Assembly: GCA_038049695.1 (NCBI GenBank)
Contig: CP142461.1
Coordinates: 23,629,001-23,693,000 of the forward strand
Length of the DNA stretch: 64,000 bases
Direction of reading: 5' to 3'
Origin: Cinnamomum chago
Lineage: Eukaryota; Streptophyta; Magnoliopsida; Laurales; Lauraceae
Shown here piece by piece: positions 23,167 to 31,625 of the stretch. The position numbers and the translations under genes were made by a program. Position 1 is the stretch's first letter. Each line of letters starts with the position of its first letter. The notes beneath the pieces were generated by a model. The model was given only the letters and a program-made list of their open reading frames with translations. It searched no databases and had not been told where the DNA came from.

Positions 23167-24823
23167 TACAATGAGTAGTTAATTAAGCAAACATCGGGAG
23201 AGTTCGTTAATTGAGCAAATATCAATGTACACTATGTTGTGGACATAGGCATTACATGATCATGATTCTGTCTGGCTTCCAGGAGCTGATTGAAAAGGTG
23301 AGCAAAGGTGAGTTACCAAAGAATGAGTATCCATGTATGAATGAACCTAGTCCCACAGCCAACGGCAATGGTCAGAGTGTGTCAGCACGGCCAATTCCAA
23401 ATCAGCCTGCTCATTCAATGAGATCAAGACGGACTGCTACATGGGCGAGGCCTCGTCACTCTGATGATGGGTCTTCGAGGTACTTTGGCATATATTCCTT
23501 TTCTTTTCGATACATCACTCACTTGGTTATTTTTATTTCTCTTCCTCTTGACCATCACCACAAGTTCCTTGGTTTTGGTTGTTTCATGCTTTTGTTGTAT
23601 TTGCTCGTAGTGACTCAGTACTGAGACATGCATATACTGATTTCAAAAGGATGGGTCAGCGTATTTTTGTCTTTGTCATAGGTGGAGCTACTCGTTCTGA
23701 GGTAGGCAAATCAAATCCTCAGTATTATATATAAACATAAATATGATATGTCCATTTATTTTTAACTGTATTCTTTGTTCTTATTAAATACTCTCATCAG
23801 CTGCGTGCCGTTCACAAGCTTACCACCAAGCTGAGGAGGGAAGTTGTTCTTGGGACCTCTAGTCTTGATGATCCTCAACAGTTTATCACGGTAAAACCAG
23901 GGAACTATCTACTTCTAATTATTAGCACCTCTGCGCTAACCCCCAACCCATTTATTACTTCTAACCATAACGTTTGGTTTGGTGGGTCCTAAAGCCATAA
24001 GATATGCTTTTAAGCATGTCAAACCCAAACCACCCCCACCCTTTTTCTTCTTTCATTGCTCTCTAAGACTTACTCCATTGATTTTAATATAGTTTTGGTT
24101 TATCAGTCTTCATAACAGTTACTGCATCCCTCTTATCTGCTTTTTTTTATTATTGTTATCACATCATCATCATTAATTGCCGTGCTCACTTGTTTTGCCA
24201 ATCTTCTTCTTTGATTGACATGTGATGATGATGCAAGTATCATTGATCATATTGATATTCACATGACTTTTTTTCCTAGACTAAGCATCTCTTTCAATAT
24301 GATACACACGACTTATGCTCATCCATTATCAGTTTTCCTCCATGTTTCCTTGTAAAATTCGCATTTGCTTCTGTATTATTTTTTTCTGTTAAAAACTCTT
24401 AAGAGCAGTTTTTACATTTCTCCCCCGTCTTTCGTCCCTTACATCAAGAGTGCCCAGTTCTTTTACATTTTTACCTCTTTGCCATGTCTTGATAGGTTGT
24501 TTTCGTCTATTTTACTGGATCACTTGCTCTCCTGGATTAGTCATTTTCATAGAATTAGGCAACCATGGCATGTAGGCCGAATCTCTAAATCATTTTATTT
24601 TGGCATATGAGAGAATCCTGTCAAATTAGAAGAGATCTATTAGAGACTTCCATTTAGTACTAATCCAAGAATAACAAAATATCCTTCCCTATCAAAACAA
24701 TAATAGTGACAATAGCAAAATAAATTAATAAGAGAATTCTCTGACCCTATTGGTCAACTTGAATTGCAGAAATTGAAGACGCTGACCGGTGAAGACCTTT
24801 CTGCAGATGACATTACTATTTGA
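3916..24823 (+). CDS. KEU: SEC1/KEULE-type Sec1/Munc18 protein, 3' nine exons (5' part outside window)
   Basis: Nine exons join in phase: 3916-4009, 4473-4598, 4695-4790, 5462-5578, 5727-5807, 23283-23479, 23611-23701, 23801-23890 and 24770-24823. Together they give 314 codons and a TGA stop at 24821-24823. The peptide carries segments I recognise from the plant Sec1/KEULE family: [89 protein letters not shown] and a C-terminal SADDITI. SM proteins bind syntaxin-type SNAREs and promote vesicle fusion; KEULE acts at the plasma membrane and cell plate. The first exon starts in phase 2, so an upstream exon must supply two bases. I found no upstream exon in 1-3915. Every junction has GT and AG. 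One intron is 17.5 kb. Whether the orthologue is KEULE, SEC1A or SEC1B is undecided. Confidence 0.93.
4473..4598 (+). CDS. KEU: SEC1-type gene, second exon in window
   Basis: It follows atgcag and ends before gttact. It is phase 0 at both ends and encodes [20 protein letters not shown] and then [19 protein letters not shown], strongly conserved in plant Sec1 proteins. Confidence 0.92.
4695..4790 (+). CDS. KEU: SEC1-type gene, third exon in window
   Basis: It follows ctatgcag and ends before gtaggt. It encodes [20 protein letters not shown] and then [12 protein letters not shown]. The [10 protein letters not shown] segment is a family hallmark. Confidence 0.92.
4861..4913 (+). mobile_element. 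53-bp RTE LINE 3' tip with 13-bp target duplication
   Basis: The insert contains gccgaccccacctagtggg followed by repeated ggttt units, the plus-sense 3' end of an RTE-type LINE. It is flanked by an exact 13-bp duplication, TTTAGTTGCACAT, at 4848-4860 and 4914-4926. It is an extreme 5' truncation sitting in a SEC1 intron. Confidence 0.8.
5462..5578 (+). CDS. KEU: SEC1-type gene, fourth exon in window
   Basis: It follows tttttctccag and ends before gtaaac. It encodes [20 protein letters not shown], then a Lys/Gly-rich link and [12 protein letters not shown]. The intron before it (4791-5461) holds a 53-bp LINE insertion. Confidence 0.9.
5727..5807 (+). CDS. KEU: SEC1-type gene, fifth exon in window
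   Basis: It follows gtcatcag and ends before gtatga. It encodes a basic stretch [15 protein letters not shown] and then [12 protein letters not shown]. The donor at 5808 opens the 17.5-kb intron. Confidence 0.9.
6345..6632 (-). pseudogene. RTE LINE reverse transcriptase C-terminal fragment
   Basis: A 95-codon open stretch on the minus strand ends in [20 protein letters not shown], the thumb/C-terminal motif of plant RTE reverse transcriptases. It is the longest surviving open part of the LINE. It is not an independent gene: the frame starts and ends inside the element, and the upstream RT domain is separated from it by a 1.1-kb insertion. Confidence 0.8.
6754..7867. mobile_element. Mutator-like non-autonomous DNA transposon inside the LINE
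   Basis: The LINE reading frame is broken at a Trp-Arg codon pair and resumes 1.1 kb later. The break is flanked by near-identical 10-mers, CTCGCCATCT (6744-6753) and CTCTCCATCT (7868-7877), which fits the 9-10 bp duplication of Mutator-like elements. The ends are imperfectly inverted (aggatgagcaaaatcgg against cgctattttcatcctt). The subterminal zones are rich in gtagcgg and tagcgg repeats. It has no transposase. A hAT origin (8-bp duplication) cannot be excluded. Confidence 0.65.
8377..8730 (-). mobile_element. TRIM (terminal-repeat retrotransposon in miniature)
   Basis: The 354-bp element has LTRs of 117-118 bp (8377-8493 and 8613-8730). On the minus strand the LTR starts TGTTGGGAAGTCCCACATCC. 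Next to the right LTR, the minus strand carries the primer-binding site TGGTATCAGAGCAGG (iMet type), and next to the left LTR the polypurine tract gagggggag. An exact target duplication, AGTAT, lies at 8372-8376 and 8731-8735. The left LTR start has lost its terminal TG/CA (TA instead). It has no coding capacity. It inserted into the RTE LINE. Confidence 0.9.
8803..9080 (+). repeat. 5' LTR of the intronic Ty1-copia element
   Basis: It starts TGTTAAATGGG and ends CTTTGACA. A TATA box, TATAAAAG, lies at 8995-9002. It differs from the right LTR by a single base. Confidence 0.95.
9081..9092 (+). promoter_or_regulatory. tRNA-iMet primer-binding site of the intronic copia element
   Basis: TGGTATAAGAGC directly abuts the 5' LTR. 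It differs from the usual TGGTATCAGAGC at one position, which may be mutated or a family variant. Confidence 0.85.
9842..13978 (+). pseudogene. Ty1-copia Gag-Pol polyprotein with one in-frame stop
   Basis: The frame is open from ATG 9842 for 1251 codons. It stops at TAG 13595-13597 and continues in the same frame to TGA 13976-13978. Visible domains: Gag (about 1-230), two CCHC knuckles ([14 protein letters not shown] at 250 and [14 protein letters not shown] at 268), protease DSGA at 357, GAG-pre-integrase HNRLGH near 487, an integrase core with D551, D614 and E650, reverse transcriptase with YVDD at 1061-1064, and RNase H YSDADWAS from 1223. The stop falls inside RNase H, just before the segment leading to [10 protein letters not shown], where the family normally has Trp, so it is probably a single nonsense change. 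The element could encode a truncated polyprotein but probably cannot complete reverse transcription alone. Confidence 0.95.
13977..13985 (+). promoter_or_regulatory. polypurine tract of the intronic copia element
   Basis: The run gaggggggg lies immediately before the 3' LTR start TGTTAAATG and overlaps the polyprotein stop codon. It is the expected primer for plus-strand synthesis. Confidence 0.9.
13986..14263 (+). repeat. 3' LTR of the intronic Ty1-copia element
   Basis: It is a 278-bp copy of the left LTR with one mismatch. TATAAAAG lies at 14178-14185. It is followed by the target duplication ATATA and the resumed LINE sequence. Confidence 0.95.
15528..15683. repeat. 81-bp tandem duplication
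   Basis: Two adjacent copies begin aatttgttgtttccaaaacc and contain ctttgtacacatccacatga. The period is 81 bp (15528 and 15609), with only a few mismatches. The short open frames on both strands here repeat themselves for this reason and are not genes. Confidence 0.85.
15750..19011 (-). mobile_element. long Ty3-gypsy-type solo LTR in the SEC1 intron
   Basis: The plus-strand reading starts tgtcacgaccccgg and ends ggtcggggtcttaca, so the LTR runs TG..CA on the minus strand. It is 3262 bp long. The flanks are CCCCT (15745-15749) and ACCCT (19012-19016), a target duplication with one mismatch. No primer-binding site, gag or pol is attached. It belongs to the same terminal type as the LTRs at 43-62 kb. 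A palindromic block (ccggttgtccacggtcgacc and relatives) lies at 17690-17815. Confidence 0.8.
17690..17815. repeat. palindromic GC-rich repeat block inside the solo LTR
   Basis: It has inverted short motifs such as caaccgggcagctcacccgg and ggtcgacc. It lies about 1.9-2.1 kb from the LTR 3' terminus, roughly matching the position of similar blocks in the other long LTRs. Confidence 0.6.
19012..20147. other. unassigned intron sequence
   Basis: It is T-rich and has no open frame above background. It includes an A14 run near 19028-19042. The composition resembles decayed LINE sequence but no domain could be read. No exon, RNA gene or clear repeat ends were seen. Confidence 0.35.
20148..22700 (-). 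mobile_element. truncated long gypsy-type LTR in the SEC1 intron
   Basis: It starts on the plus strand with tgtcacacccccaagattag, the 3' terminus of this LTR type, and shows the usual internal order: AT-rich part, a palindromic block near 21775-22005 (ccatggttgaccatgagccc and similar), then a purine-rich part (22500-22680). The promoter-side end with its ggtcttaca terminus is missing, and homology to the family fades near 22700. No target duplication was found. Confidence 0.65.
21775..22005. repeat. palindromic repeat block in the truncated LTR
   Basis: It has repeated, partly inverted motifs based on gttgaccatgag, ctcaccg and ccatggt. It lies about 1.6-1.9 kb from the LTR 3' terminus at 20148. 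Confidence 0.55.
22701..23117. other. unassigned intron sequence
   Basis: It has a short AAAAT-type simple repeat near 22932-22954 and otherwise nothing recognisable. It precedes the GA microsatellite and the acceptor of the sixth exon. Confidence 0.35.
23118..23164. repeat. (GA)n microsatellite
   Basis: About 23 GA units lie 120 bp upstream of the acceptor at 23282. The inverted copy of this gene segment seems to diverge at about this point. Confidence 0.95.
23283..23479 (+). CDS. KEU: SEC1-type gene, sixth exon in window
   Basis: It follows ggcttccag and ends before gtactt, with a split Ser codon (AG then T). It encodes [20 protein letters not shown], a variable Pro/Asn/Ser-rich linker, and then [21 protein letters not shown] degenerate inverted copy of this exon and its flanking introns lies at 34764-34797 and 40589-40757. 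Confidence 0.93.
23611..23701 (+). CDS. KEU: SEC1-type gene, seventh exon in window
   Basis: It follows gctcgtag and ends before gtaggc. It encodes [20 protein letters not shown] and then [10 protein letters not shown], the conserved C-terminal core strand of Sec1 proteins. Confidence 0.93.
23801..23890 (+). CDS. KEU: SEC1-type gene, eighth exon in window
   Basis: It follows ctctcatcag and ends before gtaaaa. It encodes [20 protein letters not shown] and then [10 protein letters not shown], conserved in the family. Confidence 0.92.
24770..24823 (+). CDS. KEU: SEC1-type gene, terminal exon and stop
   Basis: It follows gaattgcag and encodes [17 protein letters not shown] before TGA. The short acidic tail with DDI is typical of plant Sec1 C-termini. 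No canonical AATAAA was found just downstream; the 3' untranslated region probably runs to about 25.1 kb. Confidence 0.9.
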   Translation, partial: KLKTLTGEDLSADDITI

Positions 24824-25403
24824 GCTGATGCCTGTCAGAGCTCCTGTGCTAAGTGCAGTTGCCCTTCTCTTTTTTGTAATCATAGATGTCATTCTCGTTG
24901 TTTTAATGTTCCTTTTGATATTCAATGTATGTATGCCGAGTCCAGGTTTTTCCTAAGATATGGCCAGGTCCCAAGAAGTGAATCTCTTGCCTGTTCTTTT
25001 TGCAATCGATTTTGAAGGAGTTACCTATTCTTAGCACTGATGGTTTCCTTGGAATTGTAATGGAGGGATACCTATTCCACGATGTATATCTGTACATACG
25101 TCTACATGTATATTGATTCAACATTGTAGTGAATTAATTACACATTCCTTCTCAAAATATTTGCTGTCTGTTCCAATTTGCTAACAAATCTTTGGGCTTC
25201 GATTAGTGTGAGGCAAGGTTCAGGCCTATAGGACTGAAGTTTCAGGCTTAGGTTTTGACAGCTTCTGTTAAGCTCAAGACAAAGACTGTTCCTGAGCCAG
25301 GCTTGAGCCACAATTCGGGCATTTGCAACACCTATGTGGCTCATGGTCCTGTTTTGGACACTTTGTATGTCAAAAGCTGATACCCTTGATTTAATATTTT
25401 TGG
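24824..25403. other. 3' flank of the SEC1-type gene
   Basis: It probably includes the 3' untranslated region (to about 25.1 kb). No canonical AATAAA was found. No further gene or repeat was recognised before the fold-back element. Confidence 0.5.
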
Positions 25404-25920
25404 AAAAATCTCAAATGAGGCCTTAAGTTTTTGCTTTATTTCAAATAAGGACACAACTTTTAGAACTTTTCAAATTAGTCCCTAAGTTTTTTCAGAAGTT
25501 TTTAATTAAGGACATCCATCCATTTAAAGCTATTTTCTGCAACTATTTCCCTCGATTTAGAAAAAAAAAATACCCAAATGACTTTATATAGAAATAAAAC
25601 CCTCCTTCGTATCCTCCATATTCTCCTCATTTCCGTCATCAGCATCCTCATGGGGATTAAGGACAACCAGTGTCCCAAAGACAACCAGTGTCCGGACAAC
25701 GGTCGATTGCATGTAGTGGTTGTCGGAACAATATCATGGCTTTAAATGAAAGCTAATTTGGGTATTTAAAAAAAAAATCTGAGGGAAAATGTCACCATAA
25801 AACACCTTTTAATAATAATTGAAAACTTATTAGAAAACTTAGGGACTAATTTGAAAAGTTTTGAGACTTTTCTCATTTTTTGAAGTAAGGCAAAAATCTA
25901 AGGTCTTATTTGAGATTTTT
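25404..25920. mobile_element. MITE with long terminal inverted repeats
   Basis: The left end aaaaatctcaaatgaggcct pairs with the right end aggtcttatttgagattttt. Pairing continues through ttcaaattagtccctaag and its inverse cttagggactaatttgaa, giving arms of roughly 110 bp. There is no coding capacity, and the target duplication is not resolved. Confidence 0.75.
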
Positions 25921-25932
25921 CATTTCATTTTA

Positions 25933-26697
25933 GGGTGAGGCTATTCACACATCCATCATTGCTCATTGCACATCCATCCATGGGACCCCTCTAGGACATC
26001 TCCAAAATACCTGTCCCTCTCTTTGCTCGCTGCCCACCTTCACCCGCCCTCTCTCTCCCCCATTCTCTCTCCCTTTCCTTCTCCCTCTCTCCGCTCGCTA
26101 CCTGGCGCCCACCTCTGCGCTCTACCTCCCTCTCCCCATCTCCTTTTATTTGTCTCTCTTGCTTTCCCTGTCCCTCTCCTTCTCTCTGATCTCCGTCCCT
26201 CTCTCGTTCGGCCACTCAGGGCCAAACAAATGAGTATATTGTTTGGCCTTGGGTGGTTGAATAAGATGATATTGTTCGGCCCTTCGACCACCCAGGGCCG
26301 AACAATATAAGATTTTGTTTGGCCCTGAGTGGCCAAACGGGAGAGGGAGGGAGAGGGACGACGATCAGGGAGGAGGAGAGGGGGAGAGGGAGAGGGAGAG
26401 GGCGTGGTTGGAGGTGGGCGACAAGCATCGAGACGAGAGGGAGAGAGATAGGGAGAGGGTAGGCAGATGTGAGCTCCGGGCAGAGTTGGGCGGTGAGCAG
26501 GGAGCGGTATGGAGAAGGGTGGAGAAGGAGTAAGAGACAGGGAGAAGGAGAAGGAGATGGAGAGGCCGGAGGTGGGGGGCGAGCAGGGAGAGGGAGAGAG
26601 AGAAAAGGAGAGGGACATGGGTATTTTGGGGATGTCCTAAAGAGTAGCATGGACGGATGTGCAATGAGCAATGAGGGATGTGTGAATAGCCTCTCCC
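25933..26697. mobile_element. fold-back Mutator-type element, 765 bp
   Basis: The ends gggtgaggctattcacacat and atgtgtgaatagcctctccc are inverted. The pairing extends over about 100 bp and is followed by a CT-rich arm (26000-26220) and a matching GA-rich arm (26340-26620). The centre carries inverted gggccaaacaa motifs. Flanking 9-mers TTCATTTTA (25924-25932) and TTCACTTTA (26698-26706) differ at one base, fitting a Mutator-like target duplication. The long open frames in both arms are low-complexity artefacts. Confidence 0.8.
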
Positions 26698-27407
26698 TTC
26701 ACTTTATTTTTTCTCGGTTTTCTTTCTACTTTCTGAGTCATCTTTGTATAATGCTGGGGCTTCTGCTGATGCAATCTGCAGAAATCCGGTTTCCTTTCGG
26801 CATGGAAAAACTGTTCCGACTCAAAATCCTCTGACCCGAACCCCATGAAACACTTTTCAGCATAATCAGATAAATTTGTTCAAAAGTCTTCCCTTTTTTT
26901 CCTCATAGAATAGTGCCACACTAAAATGAGAAAAAATTTGACCCACCGATGATGGAATATCAGAGTATTTTCTGTGTAATCCTGAAATACTTGCCATTAC
27001 ACATGTCCCCTAAGAAGATGCGAGCAAATAACATATTGCTAATCTTCATTTTAGTTCTACGGTTTTTATTTTTTGTTTAAAGGCCATTTTCTTTCCTAAC
27101 TCACACAAAATAGACACTGCTCTTGGACTAGTGAACCTTTGAACATCAGGCGATGCCACTAGGTTTTGCCGAGTTTTATAACGACGCCGTGGCTAGTTTT
27201 ATGATACACCTGTATATATCAGCCCTTTCACGACGGAGTGTGACGTGGAAATTTATTTCAATCCATTAAAACTGCAAATCCACAATTGTCTTGTTGAGAT
27301 GGCGTGAGTTACAGGTCAAACCCACATGGAGCGCGTGTTTGAACTAATTAATTAAAAATCTGAATTTTTCTTTTAGAAACAATGATAAAATAGATGTGTG
27401 ATGTGTG
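26698..27407. other. unassigned intergenic sequence
   Basis: No gene, RNA gene or repeat with definable ends was seen. Confidence 0.4.
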
Positions 27408-29039
27408 TGTTGGAAGTAGGTGGGCCTCGTAGATATGTTTTCAAAACTTATGGATCAACTATCCAGAAGGCTATAAAACTCAGTTCAGGATCCAAGTCCT
27501 CAATCTCAGCCATCATGATCGGTAAATAAACATATCTAGAAGATAGAACAGCAGCCAACAAGCATCCATAAATATCTACAACATGCACGGAAGTAGATTA
27601 TACATTAGGAGCTCGGTTGTGCTCTAATGGAAAAGTTGTGTATTTCTCTGATGATGAAACTCTTTCACGTATCAAACAAGAATCTCCAAGACCTTTTAAT
27701 CTTCCACACTATGACCCGTTTATCAGATCTCTTTTCTTAAGAAGATATGTGGGATCTCCAAGAGAAAACCCTACTAGAAACTCCAAGAAACTAGAAGAGA
27801 GAGAAGAGGAGGAAGAGATGTGCAACAACTTGCAAAAGGAAGGGCTGGGCGTGCACTCTTTATGGTTGGACGTCCAAGGGGTGTATTCTCCTTTAAATAG
27901 CCCTCAAGTCTCCTCTTTTAACTCTCTTACTAATTCGTATTAGAAGTCACATTTCCACACAAATTAGTAGCTTATTATTACCACTATTAGAAGTCTTACT
28001 TCAAATAGAAATAATAACTTTCTAGTTCATTCCTTTTAGAGTTCAAGTAAGATTAATAACTTTCTAATATCTTGGGCTAGCGTGGGGACCACTAGGGATT
28101 TCTTAGAAAGGTGGCTCCAACTGGGACTCGCGACTCCACATCTCCTGTGCAATCTGGGCCCCCAGTTAATTACAAATAATACCACTATATAAATGCAATT
28201 GCACTCCAGTATTAAGAATAACTTACAATGAAGACCCTAAACTTCCCAATTACCACAAGTAAGCCCCTCTATCATTATCCATTGATAAATTGGAATAAAT
28301 CTGTCTCATCCAATCTTAGACCCACATCTTATTATCCTTGAGCCTCAATTAATCACAGTGATCATCAGCACCATCCAATTAACTCTTAATTGAGATGGGT
28401 GCACACTTACTAATGATAAATCCATTAATTGGCATAAGAGGATAATATAGATAAATTTCATCTTGACCATCGGATGTTCCCACAATCCTACTATCACGTA
28501 CCCAAGACACCGAGGTGTTGACCTACAGTTGGCCTCACTCATTGGTGACTCAAAGCAAATGAATAGACAAAAACTTGAGTTTATCAATGTCTCAGGATTG
28601 AGAGCCTATTGCGAGGGAATTATGAGAGCAGTCCTTAAATTGAGACAATATTTAATAAGGTGCTTCTCATGGTCCTTCAATACATCCAATGTATCAGCAC
28701 TATGATCGAGACAGATCATACTATCTCATAGTGATCAAAGTACTGCAACCTTATCAGAGGAGATACTCAGTCTCATCACTGATTGTGAGGATATTTTTAA
28801 GTATAAGATTTGTGACACATGTCTCCCATATGTGAATCTCATCCATATATATATATCACATCTAATATACTAATGGGACTCGGTTCATCTCATGAACCAT
28901 TATGTCATATGTATTGGTCATGTGCATTAAGTAATAAAACACCATTCATCTCATGAAAGGAAAGCATGATATTATTGATAAATAAAGAAATTAATCATTT
29001 ATTACATCAACTGATGGATTGAGACTATACAATCTAACA
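27408..29039 (-). mobile_element. Ty1-copia-type solo LTR
   Basis: The plus-strand ends are tgttggaagtagg and gtatacaatctaaca-like text, so on the minus strand it runs TGTTAGATTG to CCAACA. It is 1632 bp long and flanked by exact GTGTG copies at 27403-27407 and 29040-29044. No internal region is attached. It is closely similar to the truncated LTR at 48691-50274 and more distantly to 45442-47459. The copia assignment rests on the LTR start style only. Confidence 0.8.
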
Positions 29040-29899
29040 GTGTGAATAAGAAATTTAACAAAACTAAAACTATAAAGTGCAAGAATAATAATAATGAGAA
29101 ACATATCAGAATATCATGAATCCATTAGGCAAACTAATATATCAATTCATGCAATAAATAAAATAGAATTTAGAATTTTCTAAAAAAAAACTTAATGTTT
29201 CTGATCAGTTTCTGATCTGAGTGATTTGTCTATCAAAAAGCATAAGTCTATCATAAATTATCTAAAGCAAAAGCCTTTTACACCTCATGAAAATACAAAC
29301 TTATCTAAATATCATACATCAATCAAACATAGACTATCAAATAACTAGATCTAAGTAAAATTTATTAAGAAAGCAAGCATGATTAAAGAATAATTCAATA
29401 GAACTAAATTCAGAGGTTTGTCATAGACTTGAAGACAGATTTATTAATAACATTACGCGTGCATAGAGACAATAAAACTACTAAATCATATTGCATGAAA
29501 AAGAACATAGAAGAATACTTAACTTCATCAGATATTCCGATCCAAAAGACTCCTCCTCCATTGTAAAAGAACTTCTGAATTTCTTTATTAAAATCTCCAT
29601 GTGAATACACTCAAGCTCTCATATTTCTCTCTTCTAATCCTAGTTTCTGAAACAAGACTCAAGAATACTCAATTTATTTCTGACTTTTTTCTACACTAAA
29701 GAGAGAGAAGAGAAGAAAGGAGACATGAGATAATGGAGGACGTCCAAGGGGGAAGAGAAAGCATGGGTATGGACATCCCATGGGATGTCCTTTTACTGAT
29801 TTTGAACCCACAATTCGTTTTTTCTAGGACTTTGTGAAGAGATAGAATTTTATCTCTTATGTGAGAGAGATTTCTTCCTTGGCCTCCAAGCATAGATGA
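29040..29899. other. unassigned AT-rich sequence
   Basis: No coding region was seen. A ggacgtcc-containing segment near 29738-29765 resembles motifs in the copia LTRs and near 1490-1850, suggesting old LTR-derived DNA. Confidence 0.35.
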
Positions 29900-31625
29900 G
29901 ATAAGATAGCGACAAACTTCTAGATGAATGTGGTCTTAGGGATTTTGTATTTACAATTTGATGGATGCATTAACATATTCACATCATTTGAATTTACACT
30001 CTTGCATTGTTTTAGAAAACCTTGAAATCTGGTTTTATACATGCATTGCTTTTAAGATTTGTAAAAGTATTATTTTATGTATGTTTTGTTTCTAAACTTG
30101 GATGCATTGGTTTTAGAATCCAAACTCTTTTGAAAACCTAATTCTTTGTGCATTACTTTTGAGAAATCATATTGAGAATTTAGGTTTGAGCTTTGCATAC
30201 ATTCATCACTTTCAGAATCATTCTTGTATGCATTTTTATGAGAAAAGAGTTTTATCAAATCAAGCTAGCCTTTGGTTTTAAAGTTTCAAATCTTTTTAGG
30301 CTTTGTGTGTTTCATGTTTTTTAAACATCTTCGTTTGATTTAAAACATGTTATTCAAGCTTGATTTAGTGGTCAAAAGTTCCCCTAAGAAAAAACTTTGA
30401 AATATGATTTTTTGGAAATTTTGGCCCCAGGGGGTCGGCCAGCAGTGTCGCCGGTCGACCGGCCCTGCTGGCTGACTGGGTCCCTGGAGCTCCAACGGTC
30501 ACTTTTTTTACTGTTGTGATCCCGGTCGACCGAGACCTGTTTGCAGGTCGACCAAGGACTAGCCGTTGGGCACTTTTTGGCTATAAAGTCCATTCATTTC
30601 CAACCTTTTTCAAGGCTTGAACCATGAACCTTTGAGACCATATTGGAGCCAAAGAAAGGGGAAGAAGTTGGAAAGGCTAGAGGGCCATTTGGAAATCAAA
30701 TACTTGAGATTTAAAAAGGTACACTTTACTTATATTTTGATTTCCATTAAAATGAAATCCATGCATGCTTAAATCTTTGTATTTTCACTTATGCATGATT
30801 TCTAGAGTTGTGTTGCAAACTCAATATCTTCTTTGGTAAATTAGTTTGGTTTGCAAACTCTCTTTTCCTAATCACATGTGTTCTTAGACTTTAACATTCA
30901 TACAACTTGTTTGTTTCATTTCTTCAAAGTTGTTTGAATCTTTTATGTGATTAGTTTTATCTTCAATCATCATTTTATAAGCTTTGATTTAAAAATGCAT
31001 CATGCATTCATTTAAGAGCTTCATTGTTGAAATTGATTGAAGAAAAGCATTCATACACTTGTGCACACACTTTAACTTGTTTTAGTGTATGTTTGTAATT
31101 TGAATTAAACTTTCATATTAGCCTATGTAGAGGCAATTCAATTGAGCTTAAATTGTATCTCTTAGAGTGATCTTTTGTGAAGACACTTTCTTAGAGAAAT
31201 CTTTATTTGTAAAGGTTATTGCTTAGCCTAAGAAAAGCATGGTGTAAAGGTTATTGCTTAGCCTAAGAAAAACATCTTATAAAGGTTATTGCTTAGCCTA
31301 GAAAAACACATTGAGAGGTTGTTGTTTAGCCTAGAAAAACAACATTGTAAGGGTTATTGCTTAGCCTAGTAAAAAGCATAAATAGTGGAAATCCGGTGGG
31401 GTGATTAGATCACAAGCCGGTAGTGGACGTAGGCATTGAAGCCGAACCACTATAAACCTTGGTGTTGTGGTGCTTGCCTTTGTGATGATTGTTTTATTAG
31501 CTTCCGCATTTTGATTGATTTATCATCACATGTGACTACTTTTTGTTAAGAATTAAAATTGGTCTTAATTAGTCATAATTGTAGCACACCCTATTCACCC
31601 CCCCCCCCCCCTTTAGGGTTAGGAT
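29900..31625 (+). mobile_element. degenerate LTR-like region of a copia element, left end undefined
   Basis: Reading on the plus strand, there is a palindromic block near 30425-30560 (ccggtcgaccgg, ccggtcgaccgag), a TATA-like ctataaagtcc near 30580, five copies of a 35-bp unit, the phrase gtagtggacgtaggcattga and gaaccactataaacc, and a C14 tract before tttagggttagg. The last features are typical of SIRE-like copia LTR 3' ends. No primer-binding site follows, so it is truncated on the right. Confidence 0.5.
31211..31377. repeat. tandem repeat, about 35-bp unit, five copies
   Basis: The unit aaaggttattgcttagccta plus agaaaagcat recurs at about 31211, 31246, 31281, 31312 and 31345 with small variations. 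Confidence 0.85.

Larger units (their letters stand above)
5808..23282 (+). other. 17.5-kb intron of the SEC1-type gene, filled with nested transposons
   Basis: The donor gtatga at 5808 and the acceptor ggcttccag ending at 23282 bracket this intron, and the flanking exons are adjacent in the conserved protein (FYPILE then ELIEKV). Its contents in order are an RTE LINE with three younger insertions, an 81-bp tandem duplication, a 3.3-kb gypsy LTR, an unassigned 1.1-kb stretch, a truncated gypsy LTR and a GA microsatellite. Transcription through it would produce a very long pre-mRNA. Confidence 0.9.

Noticed and set aside
26040..26671. Open frames of 99-192 codons on the minus strand rich in Ser, Pro and Leu
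   Set aside because: They come from the CT-rich and GA-rich arms of a fold-back element, are open in several frames at once, and resemble no protein.
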